Source of the DNA: Notolepis coatsorum
Lineage: Eukaryota > Chordata > Actinopteri > Aulopiformes > Paralepididae
Assembly: GCA_963971535.1 (NCBI GenBank)
Contig: OZ020588.1
Coordinates: 122,330,887 to 122,394,886 of the forward strand
Direction of reading: 5' to 3'
DNA length: 64,000 bases
The position numbers were made by a program, and so were the translations under genes. Shown in pieces: positions 1 to 11,516 of this stretch; the first letter of the stretch is position 1; each line of letters opens with the position of its first letter. The notes under the pieces are model-generated. The model was not told where the DNA came from. It did not search any database and was given only the letters and a program-made list of their open reading frames with translations.

Positions 1-410
1 AATCTTTGCCATAACTCAATAATCAACATGATTTGGACGTGTATTAGTAATATACAAACCGGAAATGGATCGTATCGATCAACATCCCATAATAGCGATC
101 TTTTTGCTCCACTCTCATCGCCCAACGCTACGAGGAGACTGGGTGAGTTTCAGCGTTTTTCTTTACCATCTTTGATACAAACTGCTCTGATCAATATATC
201 ACCCATACTACATGAATCATTTAACGTCGGTCATTGAATTATAAAGGACCCCCCCCCCCCCCTCCGTTCACCCGCAGATGACCAGTCATGACGTTTAGGA
301 CCATGTACAGTTATAAGTTATAGCCCTGCAAAGAAGGTGAACATCTCAATAGACTTATAGCGCTGGCAGAGAGGGTACAATGATGGGTACAATGCCCGGC
401 AGAGAATGGG
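1..410 (-). mobile_element. piggyBac-like (TTAA) element, partial at window edge
   Basis: The element runs off the left edge of the window and ends at a TTAA (411-414). Read on the minus strand its end is CCCATTCTCTGCCGGGC next to TTAA. It is homologous in reverse complement to 25735-26390, the same family as the TTAA element at 25735-26685. An internal block of roughly 230 bp present there is missing here, around position 305. A poly-C run (250-262) lies inside. No long ORF is shared with the other copy, so this is a non-autonomous copy. The family call rests on TTAA target sites plus the short TIR; Kolobok and Sola3 elements also use TTAA, so piggyBac is the likeliest but not a proven class. 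Confidence 0.7.
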
Positions 411-578
411 TTAAAGGGCCAGCGCTGCATTTTTTGTTGTTCATGGACTCTAGTGTATTTCACCCTTAAAGGGTCAGTGCTCCCTTTTTTCCCTGTGAAA
501 TAAATAATGCCCTGTTTTTGGCTAACTCTCATACCTGTCTTGTGTTGTGCTATTGGGGTCGCTATACAAACCATAACA
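411..578 (+). mobile_element. 3' end of a Gypsy-like LTR (fragment)
   Basis: This segment matches, with divergence, the last ~165 bp of the long LTRs at 13045-15090 and 17506-19552: the paired TTAAAGG stretches, an AATAAA-type signal (about 500-506), the ACTCTCATACCTGTCTTGTG block and the terminal AACCATAACA. No primer-binding sequence follows it, so it is the right end of a 3' LTR or a solo LTR. Its left side is cut by the TTAA element at 1-410, exactly at a TTAA that is also present in the intact LTRs. Confidence 0.75.
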
Positions 579-905
579 GTTATGTTATATTGTGTTATGT
601 AGTGTTGTATTGTATTTACTGCTGTCAAGCTACTCAAGTTTTTTATTGTTGTACTATAAGTAAAAGTATATTATATAATGTATTATACTAATTTATGTTA
701 TATCAAGTAAAATGAATGGAAGCAAAATGTAAATGTAAGGGGGTAGGGATCAATAAACTTAGCTTACCTCTGCTCCTTTTTTGAACATGAGAACTAACTA
801 ACTACATTGCTCTTTGTTTTGTGATTTGTTTGGAGGAACGTCATTAATTCATTCATTCAATACTTTTAGAATAACCTGATGCTGTATTTTCTATGAGTTG
901 AGTGG
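579..905. other. AT-rich spacer, no gene seen
   Basis: I see no coding signal, terminal repeat or tRNA-like box here. It is AT-rich, low-complexity sequence between an LTR fragment and a TAA microsatellite. Confidence 0.5.
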
Positions 906-944
906 ATGCATCACCAGAGCACTAGCTTTAATAATACAACAATG

Positions 945-1178
<234 letters not shown>

Positions 1179-1329
1179 TATTTATTACAATGCCTCATTG
1201 AGTCATGACTATACATGCAAATCTTAATTGTTAATGGTACAAATATTGTCGTATCTTTATTATAATTATTTAATTCCGAGGATGTCTGTAGAATTGACTT
1301 GAACGCAATCACCAACTATTAATCCCAAA

Positions 1330-1468
1330 TTAAGCCTTTTACCAGTTTCCTCACCTGTGCATTGTATGCTACTATTGCACTTTACTGTTACATTTGCACT
1401 CTGGTTGGATGTTGTATTGTACGTGTGCTGTGTAATGACAATACATTTTAATCTAATCTCATTTCGAT
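1330..1468 (+). mobile_element. 3' tail of an L2-like LINE
   Basis: The sequence resembles the 3' UTR of the L2-like LINE at 5534-8470: a run of short CACTTTACTG-like blocks, then GTGTAATGACAAT, ending in an ATCTA-type short repeat. Only the tail remains; the 5' limit is approximate. Confidence 0.7.
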
Positions 1469-1509
1469 CAGTCACAAATCGCTTCTGCGCTAGCTATTGA
1501 ATACAGTGG

Positions 1510-2212
1510 TCAGCACGGCGCAGATGCAATGTTGAGCTTCTTGCTATTTTGCACAGACCTAGGTGTTCAGCAGTCTGATGGAGATTGGCACGAAGCTACC
1601 AAAGTCCCTTTTATTCAGTGTTGAAGCTCTGTATCGACCGCCTGAGGGCATTAGTTTGTAATGGGTGTGAAGGGTGTGTGTTGTCCTCAACTATTTGAGA
1701 GGCCTTCTTAACTGTTTCTTGTGGATACTGGTGAGTGGCTCCTGGTCCTTCCCAATGATCTTGCCACTGATCTTAACGACCCTGTCGAGCGGTTTCCGGT
1801 TGATGGCATGCATCACTCCAAACCATGATTTAATTTTAAAGGACATTATTGATTCCACAAAGGACTTGTAGAAAGCCTGCAGGATTGATGGTCAGACCTG
1901 AAGCTTCCTCATCTTCCTGAGGAAGAACAGTCGTTGTTGGCACTTAGAGTGGATATTCTCTGTGTTGGTCTTGAAGGTGAGCTTGTGGTCGATGGTGGTG
2001 CCAAGATATTTGTACTCCTCAACGCGCTCTATTGTCTGGCCATTTATCTCCAGAGCCGGGGGAGTTGTCAGGTCACGCCTGAAGTCCACCAGCAGTTCCT
2101 TCGTTTTGCTGGGGTTTAGGTCCAGGAAGTTGTTCTCACACCACTCTGCGAACCTGTCCATTTCTCCAATGATGCGGCCATTGGAGTTGGTGGTGTCAAC
2201 GATGACTGTCAA
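1510..2212 (-). pseudogene. LINE reverse transcriptase C-terminal fragment
   Basis: On the minus strand, 2212-1892 encodes the end of the RT palm and the connection region of an L2/Jockey-group LINE: FAEWCENNFLDLNPSKTKE, VDFRR, then EYKYLGTTIDH. Similarity continues with frame breaks to about 1510, ending in the usual C-terminal region. The FADD catalytic box is missing because the copy is cut at 2212, where another LINE tail begins. It is a dead 5'-truncated copy. Confidence 0.8.
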
Positions 2213-2485
2213 TCAATCAAATCAATCAATCAAATGTATTATATAGCACGTTTAAACATGACGCTTGTCAACCAAAGCGCTTCACATAGCTAAGCTAAGA
2301 ACAAAGAAAAGTATAAAATAAACAGAAAAAAAATCAATCAACGGATAGACAAAGGAAAAACAGAACAACACGTCAACAAGTACGGCAAGAGTCAAAGTGA
2401 GTCAGGGAAGGCCAGGCGATATAGGTGGGTTTTGAGTTTTGATTTAAAAGACACAATTTTATGAAGAGCCCAACCTCCACAAACA
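2213..2485 (-). mobile_element. LINE 3' tail with TTGATTGATT repeats
   Basis: Read on the minus strand this is a non-coding LINE 3' UTR that ends in the ATATAG...TTGATTGATTGATT signature common in teleost LINEs. It abuts the coding fragment at 2212, suggesting insertion into, or replacement of, the older copy. The 5' limit is approximate. Confidence 0.55.
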
Positions 2486-2771
2486 CACACACACCACCTT
2501 TTTGTTGTTCATATTTTTTTCCCCTACTGTTTGGTGACAATGATTTTAGAACTCTGCAATTAAAAGTGTGCTGTTGTTTCTAGTTGTTTCGACGAACAGG
2601 TCGAAAAGTACCTTGCGGAAAAAAAGCGAATCTACGAATTCCAATCTGGCTTCAGAACATCCCATTCCACTGACACATCATCATGCCTTCTCTATTTGAA
2701 CGACCACATCAAACAAGAGGTGGACGCCGGCAAATACTGTGGCATGGTCATGCTGGACCTCCAAAAGGCTT

Positions 2772-2865
2772 TCATTTACATTTACATTTAGTCATTTAGC
2801 TGACACTTTTATCCAAAGCGACTTACAAGTTCTGTACGACAAGTCATCAGGAATCAAATCAAATC
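2772..2865 (+). repeat. Interspersed repeat with ACATTTAGTCATTTAGC block
   Basis: The TTTACATTTAGTCATTTAGC...CCAAAGCGACTTACA block is a very frequent interspersed sequence in teleosts. It is the left part of the insertion that splits the LINE at 2771/3475. I do not give it a family name. Confidence 0.55.
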
Positions 2866-2899
2866 AAATCAAATTTATTTGCTAACTGGAGTGGATAGT

Positions 2900-3134
2900 T
2901 CATTCCACCAGTGGTTCAGGAGGTAGAGCAGTCGTCTGGCAATCCGGAGGTTCCCGGTTAGATTCCCGCTCCTCCCGGGCAGCGTGTCGATGTGTTCTTG
3001 AGCAAGACACTTAACCCCTAATTGCTCCTGATGAGCAGGTTGGCACCTTGCATGGTTGTCTCCGCCGTCGGTATGTGAATGTGTGAGTGAATGGGTAAAA
3101 TGTAACAAATTGTAAAGCGCTTTGGATAAAAGCG

Positions 3135-3135
<1 letters not shown>
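2900..3135 (+). mobile_element. tRNA-derived SINE (family B, copy 1)
   Basis: It has a Pol III A-box-like GTGGTTCAGGAGGTAGAGC and a B-box-like GGTTAGATTCC about 45 bp later. A body follows with GTCGATGTGTTCTTGAGCAA and CACTTAACCCCTAATTGCTC, and the tail contains AAAGCGCTATATAT. The same family occurs at 28893-29125. An AT microsatellite (3136-3180) follows the tail. Confidence 0.8.

Positions 3136-3180
<45 letters not shown>
3136..3180. repeat. (AT)n microsatellite
   Basis: Simple dinucleotide run next to the SINE tail. Confidence 0.95.
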
Positions 3181-3184
<4 letters not shown>

Positions 3185-3189
3185 AAAAA

Positions 3190-3474
3190 AAAACAGTCAT
3201 TGTGGGGCAAGGACTGAAAATAGGCGACTTCTCTTTGATGACCCTCCCGGAGCTTGGATAGGAGTAGGTCTGAGGCGGCCAGAAGATGCAGAGCGTAGGG
3301 GTCTTGAGGGTGTGTAGTTAGAGACCATTGACCGGAGGTAGGCGGGAGCGGTTCCCTTTGCCGCACGGCATGCTAGGTCGAGGGCCTTGAAGCGGATTCG
3401 TGCAGCAATGGGGAGCCAGTGCAGGTCCCTAAGAAGTGGGGTGACATGGGCCGACTTCGGTAGGTTTGAGCTTT
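3190..3474 (-). pseudogene. LINE RT C-terminal fragment
   Basis: The minus strand encodes a characteristic LINE RT C-terminal segment: HVTPLLRDLHWLPIAARI, FKALDLACRAAKGTAPAYL, then SRLFSVLAPQ. It is an L2-type C-terminus, 5' truncated, and forms the right part of the insertion into the + strand LINE. GCTTT occurs on both sides of the insertion and may be the target duplication. Confidence 0.8.
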
Positions 3475-3983
3475 CAGCTTTTGACACTGTCAATCACTCC
3501 ATTCTGATTAACAAGCTAAAAGTAATTGGTTTTGATAGTTCACCAGTGAGCTGGATGCAATATAATTTATATATAATTTAAGACACACGGATCTTCCTTT
3601 CTTTAGTATACCTCGAACCATCAAAGCTATCGGTCGACTTGCCTTTAAATATAAAGCACCAGCTGATTGGAACAAACTGCCTAGTTCACTCAGATCTCTT
3701 ACTTCTTACCGGTTATTCAAGATATCTTTGTTCACTCATCTACAGACTACTTGCACCTGTTATTGATTTACTGTGTTAGGGCTTACATGTCGTTTACAGA
3801 TCAAATTATAATTTTGTATGTGTTTTATAAGGGAACATATATATATTGGTGATCCTCTTGGGAGGAATCAGTGTGGATTGTGGGGGTGAGCTTGGGAGAG
3901 CGTCTGTCAGTGTATAAGTGCATTTGTTGTCCTGTTTTTTGTTTTGTTATGTATTGTATTGTATGTTTTGTATCCTATGTTAA

Positions 3984-4902
3984 CACTTTGACTGCCACTC
4001 ACGTCTTTTCTCGGATTTACAATAGTTACGTTGAAAGCCACTCACGAGATTTCTCTGATTTTTTTTTTTATTTATTTATTTTGCGATCTGAAATCATATT
4101 GCATCACGCGAGCCTACCCTAGCCTACCCAAAGGCCGCCGGCGATCAGATGTGAAAAAAGCGCCCCCTATCGTCTCCCAGATGACATCAGGGATTTTGAA
4201 ATGGACTCAATGAAAATGGATGGGGGAAAAAAAATATTCCAGTCCACATTTTCCAGTCCACTGATGCAGCCGGGGTTACCAGAGTTCATTCTGGAGACTC
4301 TGAGCCGCGGCAAGCATGAGTTCTACTGTATACACGTTAGATCTAGATACCCGTTTTTCGAATGGTGATCAGGAATTGGAATATACCAGTTGGATACCAT
4401 CTGATGTCAGATAAGGAATCTATGTTATCAGTGTTAGGATAATCAGACTCGTTTTGATGAAGATATAAGCTTTTTTCTGATATGTGCTCCAGCGGTTTCA
4501 CTGTAAAATCCATGAGGAAATGAAAACGGCTATTATCAGCGCGCGCCTCGAATGTGCGTGCGTGTACGTATAATATTGATCATCTAGCGTTTATTTGAAA
4601 ACGATTCATAAATAGGCCGACAAATATCAACGTTCTGGAATATTCCAGTAAAAGACGATTATCACACAATGGGCTGTTTTTTACCTCAAAACGGGTGCTT
4701 TTCAAAATGCTCTCAAACGGAAATGAAGCGATAAAAAACCAATCTGCCTTGACAGCACTGACTGGAAAATTATTCTTTGATAAGCGACGGGCAGATTAGA
4801 CACATAATTTAAAACATAGATTAGGCGATATTAACCTTAACATTAGCGCCGATGGTGGCATTGAAGCACTAAGTCGTGCGCCCCCTGGTGGCACTGAAAG
4901 TG
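3984..4902 (+). mobile_element. Complete TTAA-flanked piggyBac-like element (family B)
   Basis: It is flanked by TTAA at 3980-3983 and 4903-4906. TIRs are CACTTTGACTGCCA at the left and, reading inward from the right, CACTTTCAGTGCCA. At 919 bp with no long ORF it is non-autonomous. It sits inside a LINE 3' UTR, which reads on across the empty site. The uninterrupted sequence around 4560-4580 is the reference that shows 46640-47166 and 53740-54078 to be halves of a related copy. Confidence 0.8.
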
Positions 4903-4965
4903 TTAAGGACCCCCTCGAAAACGAGATAGCTTATCTCAAGGGGTTTATCCTTCCAATACATTTCC

Positions 4966-5533
4966 AAATTTCCAACCTACCTGGAGGGGAGAGAACAGAT
5001 TGTGGAGGTGAACGGTACACCTCCCCCCCTCCCATTGAGCTATGGTGTTCCACAAGTAAGCATATACCGTTAATGTTCCTAATTTATGCAAATTACATGT
5101 CATCAGCTTGTGACTGCAACTTGTTCCTGTTCGCGGACGACTCAGCCCTGCTGGTCTTTGACAGGGACAAGTTGCAGGTTGAAAAAGCCCTCAGCTCCGA
5201 ACCAGGCAAAATCTGCACCTGGCTTGCTGATAACAAACGATCATTACACCTGGGTAAAAGAGAGTCCATTCTCTTTGGATCAAATAACAAACTCAGCAAG
5301 GCCAACAGCTTCTCTGTTACAGTGGGTGACAATATTGTCACAAGGAAAGATTAAATTACCTACCTGGGTTCCATCCTAGAGGCAAATCTTTCCTGTGACA
5401 AAATGGCAACCAATGTAATCAAAAAAGTCAATCAACGAACAAGATTGTACCGGATCTCCTCTCTGGTAAACAAGAATACTCTGAAGACTCTAACAGGAGC
5501 ACTCATTCAAGGGTACTATGACTATACTTGCAC
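4966..5533 (+). pseudogene. LINE-X reverse transcriptase, first part
   Basis: The RT core is readable with stops and frame changes: a YGVPQ remnant, then ACDCNLFLFADDSALLVFD with the catalytic FADD, then YLGSILEANLSCDKMA and RISSLVNKN. It stops at about 5533 and resumes at 8471 as TSWYQSTSKALK. The L2-like LINE between them is therefore a later insertion. LINE-X 3' tails recur at 38256-38500, 47505-47578, 49154-49205, 51970-52470 and 56780-58170. Confidence 0.8.
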
Positions 5534-8470
5534 AATTATCATAGTTGCCATGGTGGCGCTTGAAACAAGCAGCAGCTTTTTGTCTCACCAGGAATTTAAA
5601 ACATTTAAAATAAAATAAATCAACTATTATTTGCTTACTCATATCTAGTGTATTCGCCCAATATATTAGCACTGACCCTTTGTACACAAGACAAGAGCTA
5701 CTGGACATTGGTTCTCGTGTCGGATTACTGGATATTCCCATTTTTTCCGATGGACCAAACAACATCGTCAGACCTCCGGGCACACCGGGTCTGTTTACAT
5801 TGCCTCCCCGGACAAAGGCGCCTCATAGACGGCGTAGGGATCGCAAGCAGAAGCGGGGCTGCAGAGCTGGTGCGCGACTGAGGCTTGCTCTGGCGCTGCT
5901 CTTCCCAGCCTCCTTGCCAATGTACGGTCGCTGGTGCACAACATGGACAAGCTACGTTTATGGATTACAAATAACAAAAGGATTTCTGATGCAAACATGC
6001 TAATCTTCACTGAATCCTGGCTACACGATGGTGTACCAGATAGCGCGATTGAACTACAAGGACGTCATTGTATCCGCTCTGACAGAACAGCTGACTGTGG
6101 TAAGAAGCATGGGGGAGGAGTGTGCGTGTATGTAAACAACTTGTACAGATAACGTCACCATCGTTAAGCACTGTTCTGCTCAGAGTTTGTCATGATTAAA
6201 AATAGGCCATTTCATCTGCCCAGAGAAACTACATGCATCATTACAGTTGCAGTATACACACCACCAGATGCTAATGCAAAGCTAGCCATGAAAGAACTGC
6301 ATGTAGCCATTAGCAAACAACAGACACGCAACCCAGAGGCTGCCTTCATTATTACAGGAGATTTCAACCACTCCAATTTAAAGTCTGTACTACCTAAATG
6401 TTTCCAACACGTTTCTTGTCCAACAAGAGGGGACAACACATTAGATCACATCTATACTAACACCAAAGATGCTTGCAAGGCCCTCCCTCTCGCCCATCTG
6501 GGCCAGTCGGACCACATCTCACTGTTCCTCCTACCCAAATACCAACCACTCATCAAGCGAATCAAGCCCATAGTTAAATCTGTGAAATTCTGGCCCGAGG
6601 GAGCAGACCTGGCACTTCAGCATCGGCTTCAAAACATCAACTGGAGTAACTTTGCTGCGGAGGCCACAGTGGACTTTCACACAAACATTGATACCTTCAC
6701 CTCCTCCACCCTGGACTGCATCAGCACCAACGAGGTCACCACCACCAAGCTGATCACAATCTTTCCTAACCAGAAGCCATGGATGGACGGGCAGGTCCGC
6801 CAGCTGCTGAAGGCACGTGACATCGCCTTCAGATCAGGTGACCCACAAGCCTACAGTTTAGCCCGGGCCGATCTGAAGAGGGGCATCAAACGGGCCAAGC
6901 ACGACCACAAGCTTAAGGTTGAGGAGCATCTAAATGGCTCTGACCCCCGGCGCATGTGGCAGGGCTTGCAGGCCATTACAGACTACAAACCCAAACACGC
7001 CACCCCCCTGACCACTGACCCCTCCCTCCCAGATGACCTAAACTACTTTTATGCCCGTTTTGACAAGGACAACCACGAGAGGGCCATCAAGACCCCCACC
7101 CCTGCCAACCACCTGACCCTCACACACTCCCCCACTGACGTGTTTGCGGCATTGTGCAAAACCAACACACGAAAAGCTGCCGGACCCGATGGGATCGCCG
7201 GGCGGGTACTCAGTGTCTGTGCTGGGCAGCTGACGGGGGTCCTGACTGAGATTTTCAATCTGTCCCTGGCCCAGGCAAAAGTTCCCACATGCTTCACCTC
7301 CATCCTTCATGTCCCTAAACACGCCTCCCCAGAGAGCCTCAATGACTACCGACCCGTAGCACTCACCTCCATCATCATGAAGTGCTTCGAGAGGCTAGTC
7401 CTGGCTCACCTTAAATCCTGCCTACCACCCTCACTTGACCCCTACCAGTTTGCCTACCGCCAGAACCGGAGTACGGACGACGCCATCTCCGCAGCACTAC
7501 ACCCTGCCCTCCTCCATCTGGACCAGAAGGACACGTACGTGCAACTTCTGTTCATTGATTTCAGCTCGGCGTTTAACACCATCATCCCCTCCAAGCTGAT
7601 CTCCAAGCTCCATGACCTTGGCATCGACCCGTCCCTCTACAACTGGATACTGGACTTCCTGACCGACAGACCTCAGCATGTCAGACTGGACAGCCTCAAG
7701 TCCTCCACTCTCATCCTGAGCACTGGTGTACAGCAGGGCTGTGTGCTGAGCCCTCTTCTCTACTCCCTCTTCACCCATGACTGCAAACCGGTGCATGGCT
7801 CAAACACCACTGTCAAGTTTGCAGACGACACCACCGTGGTGGAACTAGTCAGCAACAATGACGAGTCGGCGTACAGAGAGGAGGTCCAGTACCTAGCTCT
7901 GTGGTGTGCTAACAACAACCTGGCCCTCAACACCAAAACAACTAAGGAGATAGTGGTGGACTTCAGGAAAAATAAAACGCATCACCAAGACCCCACTCCC
8001 CCCCATCTCATCAATCTATGAGAAGCGGTGCTCACGGAGAGCACGGAATATCATCAAAGACGCTTCTCACCCCAACCATGGACTGTTCACCCGCCTGCAG
8101 GGTACTCACTCTGGGGCACGCTACTGCAGCCTCCCAGGCAGAATCAACAGGACCACATATAGTTTCTTCCCCTCAGCTGTCAGACTTCTGAATCAAAACT
8201 CTACATAGCCCACTGCACCTCACTGTATACCTGTGTATATAGCCATAGCTTATGTAGACTTTATTTTAATGATTATTTTTTATTATATTTTGTATTGTAT
8301 ATTTTTCACCATTTCACATTGTGCTAACCATTGCACTTTACTGTACAGTTTTTATTTATATGTGTTTTATATTGCAAATGACTGTTGATTGTCACATCCT
8401 GGTTAGACGTACAAAATCTCGTTGCACTGTCTTGTACTGTGTAATGACAATAAAGTGAATCTAATCTAAA
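5534..8470 (+). mobile_element. L2-like LINE, nearly full length, defective
   Basis: Non-LTR retrotransposon with an apurinic endonuclease followed by reverse transcriptase. Readable parts are the start of the endonuclease (5915-6152: LANVRSLVHNMDKLRLWI, FTESWLHDG, GGGVCVYVNN), the rest of it from 6192 (GDFNHSN, LDHIY, SDHISLF), then the RT. A frameshift lies near 5925 and another break lies between 6152 and 6192. The 3' UTR (8200-8465) ends TGACAATAAAG followed by an ATCTA repeat, typical of L2. It inserted into LINE-X. It is Jockey-superfamily (L2/CR1 group); finer naming needs a database. Confidence 0.85.
6192..8021 (+). pseudogene. LINE endonuclease-RT ORF (609 aa)
   Basis: The ORF starts within the endonuclease, so the first Met is only the first available one. 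Residues 1-110 hold GDFNHSN and the SDH motif of the endonuclease. The RT domain covers about residues 330-590, with KAAGPDGI, DYRPVALTSIIMK, FIDFSSAFNTI, GVQQGCVLSPLLYSL and the catalytic VKFADDTTVV. After VDFRKNKTHH the frame ends. Sequence from 8020 resumes with RNIIKDASHPNHGLF, which belongs to the C-terminal region, so a block of roughly 100-130 codons (thumb/connection) has been deleted. Both the 5' breaks and this deletion make it inactive. Confidence 0.88.
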
Positions 8471-9190
8471 ACGTCATGGTACCAAAGCACCTCAAAGGCC
8501 CTAAAAACAAGACTACAAACATCACAAAACAAACTGGTCAGACCATGCTTGACCTTACTCCTAAAACCTACCTTACCCCTGCCCATTTTGACAACCTAGG
8601 ATGGCTTAGAGTAAACGACAGAGTACAAGATACACTACACCATTAAGATATCCATGTACATGTCGAAATACTTCCCAAAGGTCAGTGCATTCCACAACCA
8701 CAACACCAGAGGGAGTTCCACAAATCATGTTCAACCCAGATTCGGCTCAAACAAGGGGCTAAACACATTTCGCAATTAATGCCACAACAATGTGGAACGC
8801 CCTACCCACAGCCATAAAATAATGTGAATCCCTACCCATCTTCAAAACCGCTCTCAAAGAGCACCTACGGGTGGCTGCAATTAGAAACTGGCCCCGGTAA
8901 ATGTCCAAACCCCCCCCCCACCCACCCACCCAACCCCCTCCAATGTACAGTTTCTTCCCCTTTGAAAGTATATATTTTTTATGATCTCTTTCTCTCAAAC
9001 AGTACTGTATATTGTGTATATGTCATGTATGTGATAATTGTCTTGATTAATTGAAAATGGGGGACCCTGATGTAAACAAGAGAAAAGTATTTTTCTGGGC
9101 TGCATCCTCTTAACAATTGTTTGTATTGAGCCGTACTGTATTGTACCCATTCTGCAATCTGTTAATAAAGTTTTCAATCAATCAATTAAT
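8471..9190 (+). pseudogene. LINE-X C-terminus and 3' tail, second part
   Basis: This continues the reading from 5533: TSWYQSTSKALK, then LGWLRVNDRVQ, with frameshifts up to about 8880 (ALKEHL-like end). The 3' UTR contains AATGGGGGACCCTGATGTAA and TGCAATCTGTTAATAAAG, and ends in AATCA repeats at about 9190. The L2-like LINE at 5534-8470 separates the two parts. Confidence 0.8.
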
Positions 9191-9562
9191 GTTTCGGTTC
9201 ACATTTTCCAATATAAGGGAGTGTTATTCATTCACTGCCCCACCCAGAATACCCTATTCAGAGATTTGAATCACATTTTGGGCATGAGCCTGCTTAAGAC
9301 ACCTTACACTCTGATGCGGTTGACCAAACCTACTTGTCATTTCATTCTGTGTCTGATACCTAATGGATTGTTATACATTGTGGGCCATGTATTAATATGT
9401 TATATTCATTACATTAATACATTGTCATGATTGTTGCCTCAATGCCAGGGTTCAGGGTTCCATTCACTGGGGACTCATACTAAAATAGTTTGTACATAAG
9501 GCACTCTGTAAATGTGTCACCAAATGGTGTATATTCCACTGCAGTCATCCAGTGCCTGCTAG
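9191..9562. other. Intronic spacer, no feature seen
   Basis: No repeat signature, ORF or RNA gene recognised between the LINE-X tail and the hAT-like MITE. It is presumably grm7 intron. Confidence 0.5.
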
Positions 9563-9903
9563 TATGGGTGTAACGATCTCAATACAGTATTGAAAAATGT
9601 AAAATAAATGTACCTTCAATACAGTGTGTCAAGATTTAAGACTATAATTTGCCAATTATCCTTCTCTTGTTATCTTCCCTCTGTCTCTCATTATTCTTCT
9701 CTTGGGTTAAATGATGATATGGTTGGCTGCTGCTGTTGATAGCATAATATAAAATATGTATTCTTCTGAGCCAAAACAAGCCATGTAGTGTATATATATA
9801 CAGTATATATCCAATACATTTTAGATACATACAGATACATAAATAATTTTTACCTCAAAATCGAACTTTGTATTGAATCAGAAAATATGTCGTTACACCC
9901 CTA
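9563..9903. mobile_element. hAT-like MITE just upstream of the grm7 exon
   Basis: The ends form inverted repeats: TATGGGTGTAACGA at the left and, reading inward from the right, TAGGGGTGTAACGA. The interior is AT-rich with ATAC-type subterminal motifs. I see no clear 8-bp target duplication, so it is probably old. Its right end is about 42 bp before the start of the grm7 exon, so it may border the branch-point region. Confidence 0.6.
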
Positions 9904-9945
9904 GATTCATTGTCTGTTGTTGACCTGTTTTCTATGGTTTTACAG

Positions 9946-10083
9946 GGTTTGATGCCTATTTCACATCCAGGACGTTGGAGAACAACAGAAGGAATGTGTG
10001 GTTTGCTGAGTACTGGGAGGAGAACTTCAACTGTAAGCTGATGAGCTCATCTAAAAAGGAGGAGAGCAGTAGGAAATGCACTG
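9946..10083 (+). CDS. grm7: Exon of metabotropic glutamate receptor 7 (extracellular domain)
   Basis: This 138-bp exon is preceded by TTTTACAG and followed by GTGAGTG, with phase 1 at both ends. It encodes [13 protein letters not shown], then [14 protein letters not shown], and ends in KCTG. From memory this is nearly identical to mammalian GRM7, differing near the start (A for R) and in the short variable stretch before KCTG; GRM4 and GRM8 differ more (for example AEFWEENFGC). The segment lies in the ligand-binding Venus-flytrap domain of the class C GPCR that senses glutamate presynaptically. No other exon of the gene was found in the window, in keeping with its very long introns. The gene runs on the + strand. 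Confidence 0.9.
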
Positions 10084-10113
10084 GTGAGTGTCCATGTGTG
10101 TGTGCTGCATCTA

Positions 10114-10405
<292 letters not shown>

Positions 10406-10429
10406 GTGTGTGCATGCTTGTTAGAGAAA

Positions 10430-11060
10430 GATAAGAAAGAAAGACACAGATTCTATCTGACAAACATACACAGATATAATGGCCACTTGCATGTGGACTT
10501 CATGCACTCACTTGTTCATCTTCTCATTGAGTTTGCACAGGACTAGTATTACCTGGGGACTGGGGATGAGCCCGATTCTGAATATGAATTCGGGACCACG
10601 GATAGTGAGATGGACACAGATCTTTTTGTTACACAGATATTAATATTATTATTCAGAGAAAAAAAACATGTTTATGTTATAAACTCCATTGATGCAGCAT
10701 GCTCCGCCTAGATCCATAGTAGCCATCAAGAACTACCCGTAGGACTGCTGTCAAAAAACTACCTGTAGGTAGTCTCTTAGTTTGGACCCACAGAAATATT
10801 ATTAACCATATTTTGAAAGTTGTGCGTCAAAAAAGAAAAAAGCTGGCGTAAAAGCCCAGAGAAAGCTTGTCTTAAATCATCATTGTGAGTTGTGAAATGA
10901 ATATTCATCATGTGCATGTACGCGCCTTTGGAGACCTATTTCAGAACCAACCAGAGATGCACAGCGCACTCCCCTCTAGAGCACACTCCCCTAATGCCTC
11001 TCCTCTCCTACAGTATGTCACTGCACTAAGATCGGCCTTCTTTATAGATAGCCCATCATC
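10430..11060. other. Intronic spacer, no gene seen
   Basis: No coding exon or transposon end identified. A short stretch at 10720-10770 repeats the theme CTACC(C/T)GTAGG as a small palindrome. Confidence 0.45.
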
Positions 11061-11061
11061 A

Positions 11062-11516
11062 GGTGGCACGGTGGTGTAGTGGTTAACACTGTCGCCTCAC
11101 AGCTAGAAGGTCCTGGGTTCAATTCCCGCTTGGGGACCAGGTTGCCAGTTACCCAGGTGGGGTATCTCCCGGGCCTTTCTGTGTGGAGTTTGCATGTTCT
11201 CCCTGTGCTCGCAATGGTTTCCCCTCTAGATAAGATAAATCCAATGGAAAAACATGCACAACAGATCTCTAACGCTGTTGCGTCCCTGACAAAGACCGAC
11301 AGGAGCACTTGGATTGGTCCCCGAGCGCGGCGCTCACTGCATCCTGCCCTTGTCTGCTCCCGGCTGCCCGTGGGGGGGAGGACAACGGGATAAGAAGTGC
11401 AGAGAACATTTCATTCAGCGACTCAGTGCATGTGTGTGTGTGTTCCTGTGGGTTGCCCATCGCATGTGTGTGTGTTAAAATCAGCATGACAAATAAAGAC
11501 TTCTTCTTCTTCTTAA
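11062..11516 (+). mobile_element. tRNA-derived SINE (family A, copy 1)
   Basis: The A-box region is GGTGGTGTAGTGGTTAACAC and the B box GGTTCAATTCC, 11070-11125. The body has GTGTGGAGTTTGCATGTTCTC, and the tail has AAATAAAGAC followed by CTT repeats. A second, inverted copy is at 29307-29731. This head is a very common teleost SINE. Confidence 0.85.

Larger units (their letters stand above)
2595..4965 (+). pseudogene. Interrupted L2/CR1-like LINE, RT to 3' UTR
   Basis: The RT palm start is readable at 2599-2771 (EKYLAEKKRIYEFQSGFRTS, then MLDLQKAF). It resumes at 3475 with FDTVNHSILINKLKVIGF, so 2772-3474 is a later insertion between the two halves of the DxxxAFDTV motif. After a deletion the C-terminus appears at 3597-3760 (FSIPRTIKAIGRLAFKYKAP...). 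The 3' UTR follows and is split by the TTAA element at 3984-4902; its last part contains GGACCCCCTCGAAAACGAGA and CAAGGGGTTTATCC, a familiar teleost LINE tail. It is not functional. Confidence 0.75.
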
